Shown here piece by piece: positions 1 through 10,905 of a DNA stretch of 64,000 nt (position 1 is the stretch's first letter; each line of letters begins with the position of its first letter). The DNA is from Roseibium sediminis. Lineage in GTDB: Bacteria; Pseudomonadota; Alphaproteobacteria; Rhizobiales; Stappiaceae. The notes below the pieces were generated by a model, which worked only from the letters and a program-made list of their open reading frames with translations, did no database searches and had not been told where the DNA came from. The stretch is from the NCBI RefSeq assembly GCF_008711325.1, contig NZ_VXDB01000007.1:1-64000 (forward strand), given 5' to 3'. The translations under genes were made by a program, and so were the position numbers.

Positions 1-644
1 CAATCGGCTTCCTTGTCTGAAAGATCAGCGTACCTGCGTAACTCTTAAAACGTCCCAGCCTAAGCCAGAACCGCAAGACCTACGCCGCCTACGCTTCCCT
101 TCCTTCAAATATCAAATTGTCAATGAACAAACCCACTAGGGTTTTCGACGAGACCACAACAGACGACCGCCACCCGATTGGGCTTTGACCGACTGAATTG
201 TGTGGTAGATCCCTCAGGACCGCACCGCGTTGCCGCAGCGCCGCCGTCGATGGAGCGGTTTATACGCAGGCCTCATTTGTGAGTCAACAACCTTTGTCAA
301 AAAAGATTCACACAAGCTCACGACAGTCGGCCCAAATTCCATCAATTCTAGAATAAACACAAATATATCAATATGATAACGACTTGTTAGCATGTGCACA
401 ATATCGTCTCTGGCACGCAAAATACCCTCATAAGAAACCCGCAGTGCCGACATGCCCAAACGGCACCCTGCAAGACACATATATGGGGGGCATGAGCTAA
501 TTCATTGACGTACTGCCGCAATACCGGCATTTTTGCCCCTTATTGCCGGATCATGGCTCTGACGAGTTGCTCCGGCCCCCTTGTATATGGCGCTTGCGCC
601 TATCCAACATCCGGGCCTCAAGACAGGTAATCGAACAGACACGC
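1..644. other. Left-edge region with no supportable gene
   Basis: No convincing gene was found before the M23 peptidase. A short leftward open frame (214-480) has no recognisable domain, an unusual composition and no clear ribosome binding site, so it is left out. The stretch around 340-400 is AT-rich compared with its surroundings. A small hairpin (TGCCG 514-518 / CGGCA 525-529) followed by five T could be a weak rightward terminator of something outside the window or a leader structure. A TTGACG at 505-510 might be a -35 element for the next gene, but no good -10 follows. Confidence 0.5.
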
Positions 645-2627
645 ATGAAGTTTGGCAGTTTTCAGTCTCAGCAGAATATCAAGGTAGACCTCGGGGACCA
701 CCCACCTCTCGTCATGCAGGGCGACCAACATGTGCTGCGTGATAAAAGACAGGTATCCGTTCGCTGGCTCTCAGGCACCGTATTGACCGGTCTGACTTCG
801 GTCGCGCTGATGGGTGGCGCCCTGATGACGGCGATTGACGGGCAGTATTCGGTTTCTGCAGCCACCGGCGGCGTCAATGCACTGGACCAAGTGTCGTCCC
901 GCGATCTGGCAAAGGGCGGCAAGAGCGATAGGATATCCAAGGCCGCGACGGAATATGCCAACAAACAGATCATCGACGTGAACGTTGTCACCCGAGAAGG
1001 TGACAAGGAGTTCATCAAGATGAAGCCCTATGCCTTCATGACCTCCACCCTTGCGACCCGCAAGGATGCAGACTATGCGCAGGAAATCCCACCCTATAAC
1101 CCGTTGACGCTGTTTTCCGACAATCTCGCCAATTCTCAAGATTCGTCCTCAGATGCGGCACCGGTATTGTCGGAAAGCATTTATGGGGCTCGCGTTGAAG
1201 GCGAGATCAGTATTGCCCTTGCTGCTTTTCCCGCCGACAACCCGGCGATCAGGAACGGGTTCCGTCCGGACGAAAAGGAAGTAGAGCTTCAGGTTCGCAG
1301 GTCCGCCCGTTTCTTGTCCGCGCCGGGACAGTCATTCGATGACGCAGTCACCGCGCTGGTAGATCCCGGTCGGTTTGACTTCAATCTCGCGCGGCAGCCG
1401 GATCTTGCGCGCTATTCGGTTCGCATCACGCCGGAAAACGTTTCCTTTGTCTCTAAGACAGACGAAGACACAAGCTATACGGGGATGGACGAAAAGATCG
1501 TCCCGATCACCGAAGAGATCGAGATTGTGGACGCTCTTGGCGGGCAGGATATCCAACCCGAAGATGCCGACCTCATTCAGGCAGCCTTTGTCGAGAACTA
1601 TCAGCTCGACACGCTGACCACCGGTCACAGGTTGCGGATTGCTTTTGCGCCGTCGCCGGATGGGAACGGGTTCAGGCCTGAACGCGTCAGCCTTTATGTA
1701 GAAACGGAACACAAGGCGACCGTCGCACGCTCCGACAACGGTACCTATGTAAAGGCGAAGGCACCGACAACCTTCCTTGCGAGCGCTTTTGCCGAAGCAG
1801 ACCGGATTTCCTATGGCGGACCGACGCCAGCGATCTATGACAGCCTTTACCAGACAGCGCTTGAGCAAGAACTCCCGGATGACGTCATCAACGAGCTGAT
1901 CCGGATTTTCTCCTTCGATGTGGACTACAACGCACGGGTTCAGCCGGGAGATACGCTGGAGCTGTTTTTCGCAGATACAAACGGCACGGAAAACGCAACA
2001 CCGGAAATCCTCTACGCGGCGCTCACCACCGGCGCGACATCCAGAAAATTCTACCGTTTCAGAACGCCGGATGACGGTGTTGTCGACTATTATGATTCCA
2101 ACGGCCAGAGCGCGAAGAAATTCCTGATGCGCAAGCCTCTGTCCGGCGGTCACTTCCGCTCGGGCTTCGGCATGCGGCGTCATCCCATCCTGAAATACCG
2201 CCGCATGCATACTGGTGTCGACTGGTCTGCTCCGCGCGGCACGCCTATCATGTCTGCCGGCAACGGAACCGTGGTCAAGGCTGGCTGGAGTTCGGGATAT
2301 GGTCGGCGCATCGAAGTTCGCCATACCAACGGATACATGACGACCTATAACCACCTGAACGGCTTTACCTCGGGCATTCGCGAGGGCGCCCGCGTCAGCC
2401 AGGGCCAGATCATCGGCTATGTCGGCTCCACGGGTCTGTCCACCGGACCCCACCTCCACTACGAGGTGAAGGTCAATGGCAACTTCGTTGATCCGATGCG
2501 CATCCGTCTGCCCCGCGGCCGCGTGCTTGAAGGTGACATGCTTGCAGAATTCAATCGGGAGCGTCAAAGGGTTGATGCCCTCCTCGACAAGGGCAAGCGC
2601 CCGTCACGATTTGCCTCGGTCAACTGA
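645..2627 (+). CDS. M23 family metallopeptidase (membrane-anchored murein hydrolase)
   Basis: A 660-residue protein with one N-terminal membrane segment (roughly residues 40-62, WLSGTVLTGLTSVALMGG), a long periplasmic middle part of unknown fold, and a C-terminal LytM/peptidase M23 domain. The zinc-binding signature is visible as H-x3-D (HTGVD) and HLH (GPHLHYEV), as in active endopeptidases that cut peptidoglycan cross-links. The frame stays open upstream to a TTG at 543, but ATG 645 is the first ATG and gives a normal membrane topology, so it is preferred; no strong Shine-Dalgarno helps the choice. It stands alone and converges on clpB with a shared terminator. Likely role: cell-wall remodelling during growth or division. 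Family is certain, substrate inferred. Confidence 0.85.
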   Translation: MKFGSFQSQQNIKVDLGDHPPLVMQGDQHVLRDKRQVSVRWLSGTVLTGLTSVALMGGALMTAIDGQYSVSAATGGVNALDQVSSRDLAKGGKSDRISKAATEYANKQIIDVNVVTREGDKEFIKMKPYAFMTSTLATRKDADYAQEIPPYNPLTLFSDNLANSQDSSSDAAPVLSESIYGARVEGEISIALAAFPADNPAIRNGFRPDEKEVELQVRRSARFLSAPGQSFDDAVTALVDPGRFDFNLARQPDLARYSVRITPENVSFVSKTDEDTSYTGMDEKIVPITEEIEIVDALGGQDIQPEDADLIQAAFVENYQLDTLTTGHRLRIAFAPSPDGNGFRPERVSLYVETEHKATVARSDNGTYVKAKAPTTFLASAFAEADRISYGGPTPAIYDSLYQTALEQELPDDVINELIRIFSFDVDYNARVQPGDTLELFFADTNGTENATPEILYAALTTGATSRKFYRFRTPDDGVVDYYDSNGQSAKKFLMRKPLSGGHFRSGFGMRRHPILKYRRMHTGVDWSAPRGTPIMSAGNGTVVKAGWSSGYGRRIEVRHTNGYMTTYNHLNGFTSGIREGARVSQGQIIGYVGSTGLSTGPHLHYEVKVNGNFVDPMRIRLPRGRVLEGDMLAEFNRERQRVDALLDKGKRPSRFASVN

Positions 2628-2634
2628 GCAACAA

Positions 2635-2660
2635 AAAACCCGGCCAATTGGCCGGGTTTT
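2635..2660. terminator. Bidirectional intrinsic terminator between M23 gene and clpB
   Basis: Perfect inverted repeat with AAAACCCGGCC (2635-2645), loop AATT, and GGCCGGGTTTT (2650-2660). The A-rich left arm and T-rich right arm allow termination in both directions, fitting the convergent genes ending at 2627 and 2683. Confidence 0.9.
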
Positions 2661-2682
2661 CCATTTTCGAGCAGCAGGTTGA

Positions 2683-5280
2683 TCAGGCAGCGGCGCTGCT
2701 TTCTCCGTCAACCTCGAAGAGAAGACGATCTCCGGCAGCAGTCACCACGACGGATTGTCCGTCAAGAATTGCCCCCGAGAGCAGCTTTTCGGCTAACGGA
2801 TCCTGCACCTCCTTCTGAATGACGCGCTTCAGTGGACGCGCACCATAGGCCGGATCATACCCCTTCTGGGCCAACCACCCGAGCGCAGCATCGTCCAGCG
2901 ACAGCTCAATCTTCCGGTCCGCCAGAAGTGCCCGCAGGCGAGCAAGCTGGATCTTGACGATGTCACCCATCTGCGAGCGTTGCAGGCGATGGAAGAGAAC
3001 GATCTCGTCAAGCCGGTTGAGGAACTCCGGCCGGAAATGACCCCTCACACTCGCCATCACCTGATCGCGGACCGCATCGCTGTCCTCTCCATCCGGCTGA
3101 TTGACCAGATACTCGGCCCCGAGGTTCGAGGTCATGATGATCAGCGTGTTCCGGAAATCAACCGTCCGGCCCTGACCATCGGTCAACCGTCCGTCATCGA
3201 GCACCTGAAGCAGCACGTTGAAGACATCCGAGTGAGCCTTTTCGATCTCGTCGAACAAGACGACCTGATAGGGCCTGCGGCGCACAGCCTCCGTAAGAGC
3301 CCCGCCTTCGTCATAGCCGACATAACCGGGAGGAGCTCCGATTAGACGCGCGACAGAGTGCTTCTCCATGTATTCGGACATATCGACCCGAACCATGGCG
3401 GTGTCATCATCAAAGAGGAACCGGGCCAAGGCCTTGGTCAGCTCTGTCTTGCCAACACCGGTTGGCCCAAGGAACATGAAGGACCCGATTGGACGATTAG
3501 GATCCTGCAAGCCTGCACGAGCCCGGCGCACAGCTGTCGAAACGGCGCGAATAGCCTCGGCCTGTCCGACAACACGCTCGGCAAGCACGTCTTCCATTCT
3601 CAGAAGCTTGTCACGCTCGCCTTCCAGCATCTTGTCAACCGGAATGCCGGTCCATTTCGACACGACCTGAGCCACATGCGAAGTCGTGACCGCCTCGTCG
3701 ACCATGGCATCGACCTGTTCCTTGGCCACGACATCGTCAAGCTGGCGCTCCAGTTCCGGAATGCGACCATAGGCCAGCTCTCCGGCACGCGCCAAATCGC
3801 CCTGCCGCTGTGCAATTTCCAGATCTATCCGAGCCTGGTCCAGCTGCTCCTTGATCTTCTGCTCAAGGTTCAGCTTTTCCTTTTCACTCTGCCAGCGGGC
3901 GGTCAGGGCATTGGACTGCTCCTCAAGCTCCGACAGCTCTTTTTCCAGCTTCACCAGCCGGTCCTTGGTCGCAGCATCATTTTCTGCCTTCAAGGCCTCG
4001 CGCTCGATCTTGAGCTGAATGATGCGGCGGTCCAGCTCGTCCAGCTCTTCCGGCTTGGAATCCACCTGCATGCGCAGGCGGCTGGCAGCCTCGTCGACCA
4101 AGTCAATCGCCTTGTCCGGCAAGAACCGGTCGGTGATGTAGCGATTGGACAAGGTCGCTGCGGACACGATGGCGGAGTCGGTAATCCGAACGCCATGGTG
4201 CAGCTCGTACTTTTCCTTGATTCCTCGCAGGATCGAGATGGTGTCCTCAACTGTCGGCTCGCTGACAAAAACCGGCTGGAACCGGCGGGCAAGAGCCGCA
4301 TCTTTTTCAACGTGCTTGCGGTATTCATCCAGCGTCGTAGCCCCCACGCAGTGGAGCTCTCCACGAGCCAGGGCAGGTTTCAGAAGGTTGGAAGCATCCA
4401 TTGCCCCCTCGGCCTTCCCGGCGCCGACAAGTGTATGCATCTCGTCAATGAACAGGATGATACCGCCTGCAGCAGCCTGCACTTCGGAAAGCACAGCCTT
4501 CAAACGCTCTTCGAATTCTCCGCGATACTTCGCACCGGCGATCAGCGCGCCCATGTCGAGGGAAAGCAGTTGCTTGTCCTTGAGCGATTCAGGCACATCG
4601 CCATTGACGATGCGCAAGGCCAGACCTTCGGCAATTGCCGTTTTACCGACACCGGGTTCACCGATCAAAACCGGATTGTTCTTGGTGCGGCGCGACAGGA
4701 CCTGGATCGTGCGACGAATTTCCTCGTCTCGTCCGATCACAGGATCAAGCTTGCCGTCCCGGGCAACCTCGGTGAGATCGCGGGCATATTTCTTCAAGGC
4801 GTCATACTGGTTCTCAGCGGTCGCACTATCGGCAGTGCGGCCCTGCCGCAGCGTGTTGATCGCTTCATTGAGGGACTTGGCCGTAACGCCAGCCTGCTTC
4901 AGCAGTTTACCTGCCTCGCTTTCGCCGTCCATGGCCAGAGCCAGAAGCAGACGCTCGACGGTCACAAAGCTGTCGCCAGCCTTGTCCGCGATTTTCTCTG
5001 CTTCTTCAAAAAGACGTGCAGTGGCTGACGACAGGTACAATTGTCCGGCACCGCCGGAAACCTTCGGCAGTTTCGAAAGGGCTTTTTCAACGCCGGCCTG
5101 CAGTATTTTCACATCGCCGCCCGCCCGGGCCACCAGGCCAGCAGACATGCCTTCGGCATCATCCAGCAGCACTTTCAGGATGTGTTCGGGCGTAAATTGC
5201 TGATGCCCCTGACCAAGGGCAAAGGTCTGCGCCGACTGAATAAAGCCGCGCGACCGCTCGGTGTATTTTTCAAAACTCAT
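2683..5280 (-). CDS. clpB: ATP-dependent disaggregase ClpB
   Basis: 865 residues, the usual length for ClpB. Domains in order: Clp N domain (about 1-150), AAA+ module 1 with Walker A GEPGVGKT at 207-214, the long coiled-coil middle domain (about 410-530, rich in Glu/Lys/Leu) that marks ClpB rather than ClpA or ClpC, AAA+ module 2 with GPTGVGKT near 609 and [10 protein letters not shown] Walker B, and a C-terminal D2-small domain. The cytosolic hexamer works with DnaK to resolubilise aggregated proteins after heat stress. ATG 5280 has AGGAGG immediately upstream. A promoter with a CTATAT -10 lies about 100 bases upstream; a heat-shock sigma site was not recognised. Confidence 0.97.
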   Translation of the reverse strand: MSFEKYTERSRGFIQSAQTFALGQGHQQFTPEHILKVLLDDAEGMSAGLVARAGGDVKILQAGVEKALSKLPKVSGGAGQLYLSSATARLFEEAEKIADKAGDSFVTVERLLLALAMDGESEAGKLLKQAGVTAKSLNEAINTLRQGRTADSATAENQYDALKKYARDLTEVARDGKLDPVIGRDEEIRRTIQVLSRRTKNNPVLIGEPGVGKTAIAEGLALRIVNGDVPESLKDKQLLSLDMGALIAGAKYRGEFEERLKAVLSEVQAAAGGIILFIDEMHTLVGAGKAEGAMDASNLLKPALARGELHCVGATTLDEYRKHVEKDAALARRFQPVFVSEPTVEDTISILRGIKEKYELHHGVRITDSAIVSAATLSNRYITDRFLPDKAIDLVDEAASRLRMQVDSKPEELDELDRRIIQLKIEREALKAENDAATKDRLVKLEKELSELEEQSNALTARWQSEKEKLNLEQKIKEQLDQARIDLEIAQRQGDLARAGELAYGRIPELERQLDDVVAKEQVDAMVDEAVTTSHVAQVVSKWTGIPVDKMLEGERDKLLRMEDVLAERVVGQAEAIRAVSTAVRRARAGLQDPNRPIGSFMFLGPTGVGKTELTKALARFLFDDDTAMVRVDMSEYMEKHSVARLIGAPPGYVGYDEGGALTEAVRRRPYQVVLFDEIEKAHSDVFNVLLQVLDDGRLTDGQGRTVDFRNTLIIMTSNLGAEYLVNQPDGEDSDAVRDQVMASVRGHFRPEFLNRLDEIVLFHRLQRSQMGDIVKIQLARLRALLADRKIELSLDDAALGWLAQKGYDPAYGARPLKRVIQKEVQDPLAEKLLSGAILDGQSVVVTAAGDRLLFEVDGESSAAA

Positions 5281-5381
5281 CGCATTCCTCCTGATCCGTC
5301 ATACCACCCGAAGCATGGCTGACGACTTGGGATACGAGCCCCTGAGACGGGCACTCGCACGGCAGTCCTGCCGCTCCCATC

Positions 5382-5410
5382 ATATAGGTGTTGCAATTAA
5401 ATCACAAAAG
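5382..5410 (-). promoter_or_regulatory. Candidate clpB promoter
   Basis: On the minus strand, CTTTTG (5405-5410) is followed by a 17-base spacer and CTATAT (5382-5387). The -10 matches exactly, and the -35 partly, the CTTGAC-N17-CTATAT housekeeping consensus reported for rhizobia. It lies downstream of the DUF4167 terminator and upstream of clpB, so clpB is probably a separate transcription unit. Confidence 0.5.
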
Positions 5411-5442
5411 AGGCAGCGGGTTGATTTTTATGCCCAAAATAA

Positions 5443-5468
5443 AAACGGCGCCCAAAAGGGCGCCGTTT
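5443..5468 (-). terminator. Intrinsic terminator after the DUF4167 gene
   Basis: Inverted repeat AAACGGCGCCC (5443-5453) / GGGCGCCGTTT (5458-5468) with a four-base loop. Read leftward, the stem is followed by TTTTTATTTT, a good T-tract. It closes transcription of the leftward DUF4167 gene before the clpB promoter. Confidence 0.88.
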
Positions 5469-5528
5469 GTAATCGTTCAACTCGTATGGCCGGCAGTGCG
5501 TTAATCAAACGCAACCACAAGGCAATCT

Positions 5529-6236
5529 TCACTCGCCGGCAGGAACGCCTTCTGTCTCGAGTGCATCATCCGCCTTCTTGGGTCTGCGTGGCCGCGGCGT
5601 GCGCCGAGCGCGAGCCTTTGGAGCATCCTCGTCGCCCGCATCAGAAGTTGCTTCTGCCGCTTCACCAGCTTCTGCGACTTCGTCTGCGTCAGCAGGGGCT
5701 TTCCTCGGGCGCCCGCGGGCAACCCGAGCACGACGGCGCGGTTTTTCCGCATCGTCCTCACCAGCATCGTCGCCACTGTCGTCGTCGTCACGTTCGGCAG
5801 ACCGATTGACCTGTCCGGACGCATCAATCGTCGGCATGCTCTCAATGAACGGTTGCGGACTGTCTTCCTCGACATATTCCGAATTGCCACCGCCCTGACG
5901 ATCGGGACGCTGACGCTCGCCATTCATGCCTGCCCCGCTGACAGGCCCCTCAGCACCCTCTTCGGCATCATGCCGTGAGTGTGGAGCCGGTTGCGGTTGC
6001 GCGGCAGCAATGATGCGCAGGTAATGCTCTGCATGTTGCAGATAGTTCTCACCCATCACGCGATCACCCGACGCCTGGGCGTCGCGGGCAAGCTGTTGGT
6101 ATTTTTCAGCGATATGCTGAGCCGTACCACGGATTTTCACATCAGGACCGTTCGATTCGAAGGTCCGAGTTAGCGGATTGGGGCCCTTACGACCACGACC
6201 GCGCATGCGCTTATTGCTTTGATTTCCTGGTCTCAT
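5529..6236 (-). CDS. DUF4167 domain protein
   Basis: 235 residues starting MRPGNQSNKRMRGRGRKG, the typical start of the DUF4167 family found in Alphaproteobacteria. The conserved part is the N-terminal third (about 1-80): basic RGRGRK motif, then NPLTRTFESNGPDVKIRGTAQHIAEKYQQLARDA. The remaining two-thirds is low complexity, with acidic runs (DDDDSGDDAGEDDAEK) and basic Arg/Pro/Lys stretches, and is probably disordered. The basic N-terminus suggests nucleic-acid binding, but function is not established. ATG 6236 is chosen over an upstream in-frame start because family similarity begins there. Gene order prmC-DUF4167-clpB is common in rhizobia. Confidence 0.85.
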   Translation of the reverse strand: MRPGNQSNKRMRGRGRKGPNPLTRTFESNGPDVKIRGTAQHIAEKYQQLARDAQASGDRVMGENYLQHAEHYLRIIAAAQPQPAPHSRHDAEEGAEGPVSGAGMNGERQRPDRQGGGNSEYVEEDSPQPFIESMPTIDASGQVNRSAERDDDDSGDDAGEDDAEKPRRRARVARGRPRKAPADADEVAEAGEAAEATSDAGDEDAPKARARRTPRPRRPKKADDALETEGVPAGE

Positions 6237-6598
6237 CCTGCCGTTTTCTCTTAAGTAACGGCGGTCGGCTAGTGCCGACCAACATCGGAATTGCAAAATA
6301 CCGATCCGAACATTAACCGAACCCCCAGCGGAGAACGGCACTCGCCAAAAACACACCAAAAGCGGTTAAGCTCGCCACAGAATGGCAGCAGGCTGATGAG
6401 TAGTTTCCTGACAATCCGAAAATCCGAACATCCCGTCAAAAGAGACGGTCTGAGAAGTGATTTCTGCGTCTTCCCTGCGGAACCCCAAAGGAACAGCTGC
6501 TTGACGCCTTTCACTTTTCCGGTCTCGGTAAGCCGAAACTAACCGTTTCCGCGAGCATTTCCAAGCGTTTTTTCGCCATAGGTTCAAAAGACCGAAGG
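6237..6598. other. Intergenic region with hairpin upstream of DUF4167
   Basis: About 360 bases without a gene. It should hold the promoter and leader of the DUF4167 gene. The clearest structure is a perfect hairpin, GGTCGGC (6263-6269) / GCCGACC (6274-6280) with loop TAGT, 27 bases before the start codon and therefore in the leader. No T-tract follows. A cgtcaa at 6434-6439 (TTGACG on the minus strand) might be a -35 element. Small open frames on both strands look spurious. Confidence 0.4.
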
Positions 6599-7441
6599 TT
6601 ATCCTATGGCAGCTACGACAACTCGATCCATACCGCTCAAATCCGCAATGATTTCAATGTTACGATAACCGTGGACATCGAGAAGATTGCTGACGGAACC
6701 CCCTTGGTCAAACCCGATTTCAAGCGCGACCCTTCCCTTCGGGGACAAAAGGGGCTTCGCTTGTGGAATCAGAACCCTGTAAGCGTCCAGTCCATCCTCC
6801 CCGCCGTCAAGCGCGCGCATTGGATCATGTTCCCGCACGCCGGCATCAAGCTCTTCGATTATCCGGCTTGCGATATAGGGTGGATTGCTGACAATCCAGT
6901 CAAAGCTCCCCGCAAACGGGGCCGCATAATTGGCCTGTGCAAACGCCAGTTGCCCGCCAACGCCATTGGCTTCTGCATTGGCGCGCGCCGCCTCCAGGGC
7001 ATTCAATGAAATATCCGCAGCTATCCCGAATGCGCCTGGACTGTTTGCCGCCAACGCCACGGCAATCGCTCCCGATCCTGTCCCCAGATCAAGGAACGTC
7101 CAATGCGGCCGGTCCTTCACATCATCAAGAACGGTTTCGACCAGAATCTCGGTATCCGGTCGCGGCTCAAGGGTGTCGCTGTTCAGCCGAAACTCCAGGC
7201 CGAAAAACTCGCGTGTACCAAGGATCCGTCCAACCGGCATTCCGGAAAGGCGCTGCAACGTGCCAGCCTCGACTAGGTTGGCATTTTCTGCACCGATTTC
7301 ATCGGCTTCCCGGATGATCAGATCGCCGGGGCTGAGTTTCAAAATCCCGCTGACAAGGAGCCGAGCATCAAGATCCGCCGTCTCGATCCCCTCGGCGCGG
7401 AACCTGTCTCGAACCGCGCGATAGAGCGATCCAAGTTTCAA
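6599..7441 (-). CDS. prmC: Release factor glutamine methyltransferase PrmC
   Basis: 280 residues, normal length. An N-terminal helical domain is followed by a Rossmann methyltransferase domain with the SAM loop [15 protein letters not shown] and the NPPY catalytic motif (VSNPPYIAS) that holds the target glutamine. It methylates the GGQ glutamine of the release factors, including RF1 encoded just upstream. Its ATG overlaps the prfA stop by four bases (7438-7441), indicating translational coupling. Cytosolic. Confidence 0.96.
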   Translation of the reverse strand: MKLGSLYRAVRDRFRAEGIETADLDARLLVSGILKLSPGDLIIREADEIGAENANLVEAGTLQRLSGMPVGRILGTREFFGLEFRLNSDTLEPRPDTEILVETVLDDVKDRPHWTFLDLGTGSGAIAVALAANSPGAFGIAADISLNALEAARANAEANGVGGQLAFAQANYAAPFAGSFDWIVSNPPYIASRIIEELDAGVREHDPMRALDGGEDGLDAYRVLIPQAKPLLSPKGRVALEIGFDQGGSVSNLLDVHGYRNIEIIADLSGMDRVVVAAIG

Positions 7442-8517
7442 GCTGCACCTTCTTCGGCGGCAAGCAGGGTTGCCTGATAGTCGACGGTCAGGGCTTCGAT
7501 GACTTCCTCGAGCGCTTCGCCGGCAACAATCTGCTCAAGCTTGTAGAGGGTAAGACCGATCCGGTGATCCGTTACCCGCCCTTGCGGGAAATTGTAGGTG
7601 CGAATGCGCTCGGAACGATCTCCCGAGCCTACCTGAAGGCGTCGGGCTTCCGTGCGCTCGTTTGCAGCCCTCGCACGCTCTTCGTCATAGATACGGGCGC
7701 GCAACAGCTGCATCGCGCGTGCCTTGTTCTTGTGCTGGGAGCGCTCATCCTGAACCGCAACAACAATCCCGGTCGGTTCATGCGTGATGCGAACCGCCGA
7801 ATCTGTCGTATTGACGTGCTGGCCACCTGCTCCCGAGGCTCGGAACGTATCGATCCTCAGATCACTTTCGTTGATCTCGACATCGACTTCCTCCGCCTGA
7901 GGCAGAACCGCAACCGTAGCTGCCGAGGTGTGAATGCGTCCGCCGGACTCCGTGGCAGGAACCCGCTGAACCCGGTGAACACCGGATTCGAATTTCAGCC
8001 GGGCAAAGACGTTCTCTCCCGAAACGGATGCGATGATTTCCTTGTAACCACCAACTTCACCCTGACTGGCCGAAAGAACCTCCACCTTCCAGCCGCGCAG
8101 TTCGGCAAATCGCTGGTACATGCGGAAAAGATCGCCGGCAAAAAGCGCGGCTTCATCGCCGCCCGTTCCGGCCCGCACTTCAAGGATCGCGTCATTGGCG
8201 TCCGCAGAATCCTTGGGCAGAAGGCCGATGCGAACGTCCTGCGTCAGGTCCTCAACCTTCTCCAGAAGCTCATCTCTTTCCAACTCGGCAAGCTCGCGCA
8301 TCTCGCGGTCCGTACCTGAGTCCTTCAGCAATTCTTCGGCCTCGGCCAGATCCTTCTCGGCCTTTTGAAGCGCCCGGATCTTTCCGACGAGTGTTTCCAG
8401 CGACGAATATTCCCGCGACAGCTTCACATATGTCGTCGGATCGGGATTTGCCGACATCTGGTGTTCAAGCTCGGCAAACCGATCCAGCAATGTATTCAGC
8501 TTCTGACGCGCCAGCAT
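7438..8517 (-). CDS. prfA: Peptide chain release factor 1
   Basis: 359 residues, standard RF1 length. The codon-reading tripeptide is PAT ([14 protein letters not shown]), which marks RF1 (UAA/UAG) rather than RF2, and the catalytic GGQ loop ([12 protein letters not shown]) is intact. It terminates translation at UAG and UAA in the ribosomal A site. ATG 8517 has AAGGAG upstream. It is followed by prmC, which modifies the GGQ glutamine, and preceded by ptsP with only 47 bases between, so all three are probably co-transcribed. Confidence 0.97.
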   Translation of the reverse strand: MLARQKLNTLLDRFAELEHQMSANPDPTTYVKLSREYSSLETLVGKIRALQKAEKDLAEAEELLKDSGTDREMRELAELERDELLEKVEDLTQDVRIGLLPKDSADANDAILEVRAGTGGDEAALFAGDLFRMYQRFAELRGWKVEVLSASQGEVGGYKEIIASVSGENVFARLKFESGVHRVQRVPATESGGRIHTSAATVAVLPQAEEVDVEINESDLRIDTFRASGAGGQHVNTTDSAVRITHEPTGIVVAVQDERSQHKNKARAMQLLRARIYDEERARAANERTEARRLQVGSGDRSERIRTYNFPQGRVTDHRIGLTLYKLEQIVAGEALEEVIEALTVDYQATLLAAEEGAA

Positions 8518-8564
8518 GAGCGCAGATCTCCTTGATGTCTCGCATCACCGAGTGATTGAAAAGG

Positions 8565-10832
8565 CTACAGTTCGACGTTGGTTTCGTCGGCAAATCGCTG
8601 CAGGAAATCGCGAATGTCGTTTTCCGGATGCCCCGGTTCAAGCGGTGGCAAAAGCCGGGCCGACAAACGCCCCACATCGAGCGAACGAAGCATGGCCTTG
8701 ATCGGCCCCAGGCTCGCCGGCGACATGGACAGGTCCCGGAACCCGAGTCCAAGCAGGGCCATCGCCTGCAGGGGGCGGCCAGCCAACTCACCGCACAAGG
8801 TGACAGGCACATGCGCGGCACTCGCTCCGTCGACAATCGACTTCAGGGCGCGAAGGAAACCCAGACCCAACGTGTCGAAACGATCGGCAACCCGGGTGTT
8901 TCCGCGGTCAGCCGCGCAGAAGAACTGGAAGAGATCATTCGAACCAACCGAAATGAAATCCACCTCGGCAAAGAGCTCATCCAACTGATAGAGCAGCGAT
9001 GGCACTTCCACCATCACACCGAGGCGCGTGGTTTCCGGCAAATCGTGTCCATGTTTGCGAAGATGCTGGACTTCCTTTTCCACCAGGGTGCGGGCGGCGA
9101 TGAATTCGCTTACCTCGGCAACCATCGGGAACATCAGTTTCAGTTCCCGCCCGGCTGCCGCCATCAGCAACGCCCGGATCTGGGTTCGCAGAAGGCCGGG
9201 ACGATCCAGACCAAGGCGCAGCGCGCGCCAGCCCATGGCAGGGTTTTCTTCCTGAATGGAGCGCAGATACGGAAGAACCTTGTCACCGCCAATATCAAGC
9301 GAGCGGAATGTGACCGGACGACCACCCGCAGCTTCCAGAACCTGGCGGTACTGTGCCTGCTGGTCACTCATCCTGGGAAAGGACGACGCCACCATGAACT
9401 GCAATTCGGTCCTGAACAGACCAACACCGGCAGCGCCCGCTTCAACCAGATGCGGAAGGTCCACCAGAAGGCCTGCATTCATCTGCAGCGTGATGTCGAC
9501 CCCGTCGCGCGTGACCGAAGGCTTGGTTCGCAACCGGCGATACTGCGCCTGCCGCCGCGCCCGGAATCGAACCTTCTCCGCATAGGCACTTTCGACTTCC
9601 GACGTCGGGCGAAGATGCACTTCTCCGGCATCGCCATCCACGATGATCCCGTCGCCCGCATCTGCAAGGCTGACGATGTCATGCAGCTGGCCAACCAAAG
9701 GCACGCCGAGGGCCCGAGCAACAATGGTGATGTGGCTTGTCGGGCCGCCTTCTTCCAGAACAAGACCGCGAATCCGATCCCGCCCATAATCAAGAAGTTC
9801 GGCTGCCCCCATGTTGCGGGCAACGATGATGGCGTCCTGAGGCAATTCTGCCGACAGTGGACCGTGCTGGCGCCCCATCAACTCCCGAATAAGGCGATGG
9901 GCAAGGTCGTCCAGATCGTGCAGACGCTCCCGAAGATAGGGGTCGGTCTGGCGCAACATGCGCGCACGGGTGTCGCTTTGAACCTTTTCAACCGCAGCTT
10001 CTGCAGTCAGGCCGTTGCGAATCGCTTCCTCGATCTTCCGGATCCAGCCCCGGTCATGGGCAAACATCCGGAAGGCTTCCAGAACCTCGCGGTGCTCGCC
10101 GCTGGCTGCAATGTCGCCGCTGGACAGAAGATCATCGATAGACAGGCGCAACCGCCCGATAGCCCCTTCAAGCCGAACCCGTTCGGCATCCACATCCTCG
10201 GCAATGAGATTGGTGATGACAACGCGCGGTTCATGAAGCACCACATGCCCAAGGCCAACACCCTCGGCAAGGCCAACGCCCGTGGCGTGAATCGGACGGG
10301 ACAGGTCAAGCCCGGTGTTCTTCTGGGCAATGGCTTCCAGTTCCCCGGCAGCCACCATTTCCGCAATGACCATTGCCGTGGTTTGGAGAGCCTCGACCTC
10401 GTCTTCCAGATAGGTCCGGTGGGACTTGTTCTGCACCACGAGAACGCCGAGCGTTCGTCCGGCCCGCAGGATGGGAACACCAAGGAAGGAATTGAAGGCC
10501 TCTTCACCCGTTTCCGGCAGGTAGGTAAAGCCCGGATGTGCGCGAGCGTTGGGCAGATTGAGCGGACGGGCTTCAGCAGCGATCAGACCGACAAGGCCTT
10601 GACCAACACGCAAGGAAGCCTGGTGAACAGCCTCCCGCTTCAAGCCTTCGGTTGCATAAAGTTCAAGAACGCCATCGGCCCGCAGAATGTAGACCGAACA
10701 CACTTCGGCAACCACATTCGATGCGATCAAGACCACAATCTTGTCGAGCCGTTCCTGCGCCTTGATTGGCTCCGCCATGACCTCCCGAAGGCGGCGGAGC
10801 AAAAGACGCGGGCCGGCCAGATTGCCGCGCAT
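8565..10832 (-). CDS. ptsP: Phosphoenolpyruvate-protein phosphotransferase PtsP (EI-Ntr)
   Basis: 755 residues. A GAF sensor domain (about 20-165) precedes the enzyme I module: an N-terminal PEP-utilising domain, the phosphohistidine domain with the swivelling His at residue 367 (GGPTSHITI), and a C-terminal TIM barrel carrying the PEP-binding signature near the end (VSLCGELAG-like region, here PVTLCGELAGRP). It autophosphorylates from PEP and feeds the nitrogen-related phosphotransfer chain NPr/EIIA-Ntr, a regulatory system rather than sugar uptake; in this family the GAF domain binds glutamine or another nitrogen signal. The lysC-ptsP-prfA order is conserved in Alphaproteobacteria. Confidence 0.95.
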   Translation of the reverse strand: MRGNLAGPRLLLRRLREVMAEPIKAQERLDKIVVLIASNVVAEVCSVYILRADGVLELYATEGLKREAVHQASLRVGQGLVGLIAAEARPLNLPNARAHPGFTYLPETGEEAFNSFLGVPILRAGRTLGVLVVQNKSHRTYLEDEVEALQTTAMVIAEMVAAGELEAIAQKNTGLDLSRPIHATGVGLAEGVGLGHVVLHEPRVVITNLIAEDVDAERVRLEGAIGRLRLSIDDLLSSGDIAASGEHREVLEAFRMFAHDRGWIRKIEEAIRNGLTAEAAVEKVQSDTRARMLRQTDPYLRERLHDLDDLAHRLIRELMGRQHGPLSAELPQDAIIVARNMGAAELLDYGRDRIRGLVLEEGGPTSHITIVARALGVPLVGQLHDIVSLADAGDGIIVDGDAGEVHLRPTSEVESAYAEKVRFRARRQAQYRRLRTKPSVTRDGVDITLQMNAGLLVDLPHLVEAGAAGVGLFRTELQFMVASSFPRMSDQQAQYRQVLEAAGGRPVTFRSLDIGGDKVLPYLRSIQEENPAMGWRALRLGLDRPGLLRTQIRALLMAAAGRELKLMFPMVAEVSEFIAARTLVEKEVQHLRKHGHDLPETTRLGVMVEVPSLLYQLDELFAEVDFISVGSNDLFQFFCAADRGNTRVADRFDTLGLGFLRALKSIVDGASAAHVPVTLCGELAGRPLQAMALLGLGFRDLSMSPASLGPIKAMLRSLDVGRLSARLLPPLEPGHPENDIRDFLQRFADETNVEL

Positions 10833-10905
10833 GGCTATACCTCACTAGCGTTCTGATCCGCGTGTTCAGCGTGCGCCCTGCCCAGCACACGCATGGCAGT
10901 TGGTA

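Noticed and set aside
214-480. Possible 88-residue leftward gene near the left edge
   Set aside because: No ribosome site, no domain, and atypical composition; treated as non-coding.
1332-2567. A 411-codon leftward open frame opposite the M23 peptidase
   Set aside because: Shadow of the peptidase gene, whose catalytic motifs are intact on the plus strand.
3358-5028. A 556-codon rightward open frame opposite clpB
   Set aside because: Antisense shadow of clpB; no recognisable domain.
8556-10856. A 766-codon rightward open frame opposite ptsP
   Set aside because: It is the antisense shadow of ptsP, a complete and well-conserved gene. Its translation has low complexity typical of antisense GC-rich frames and no domain.
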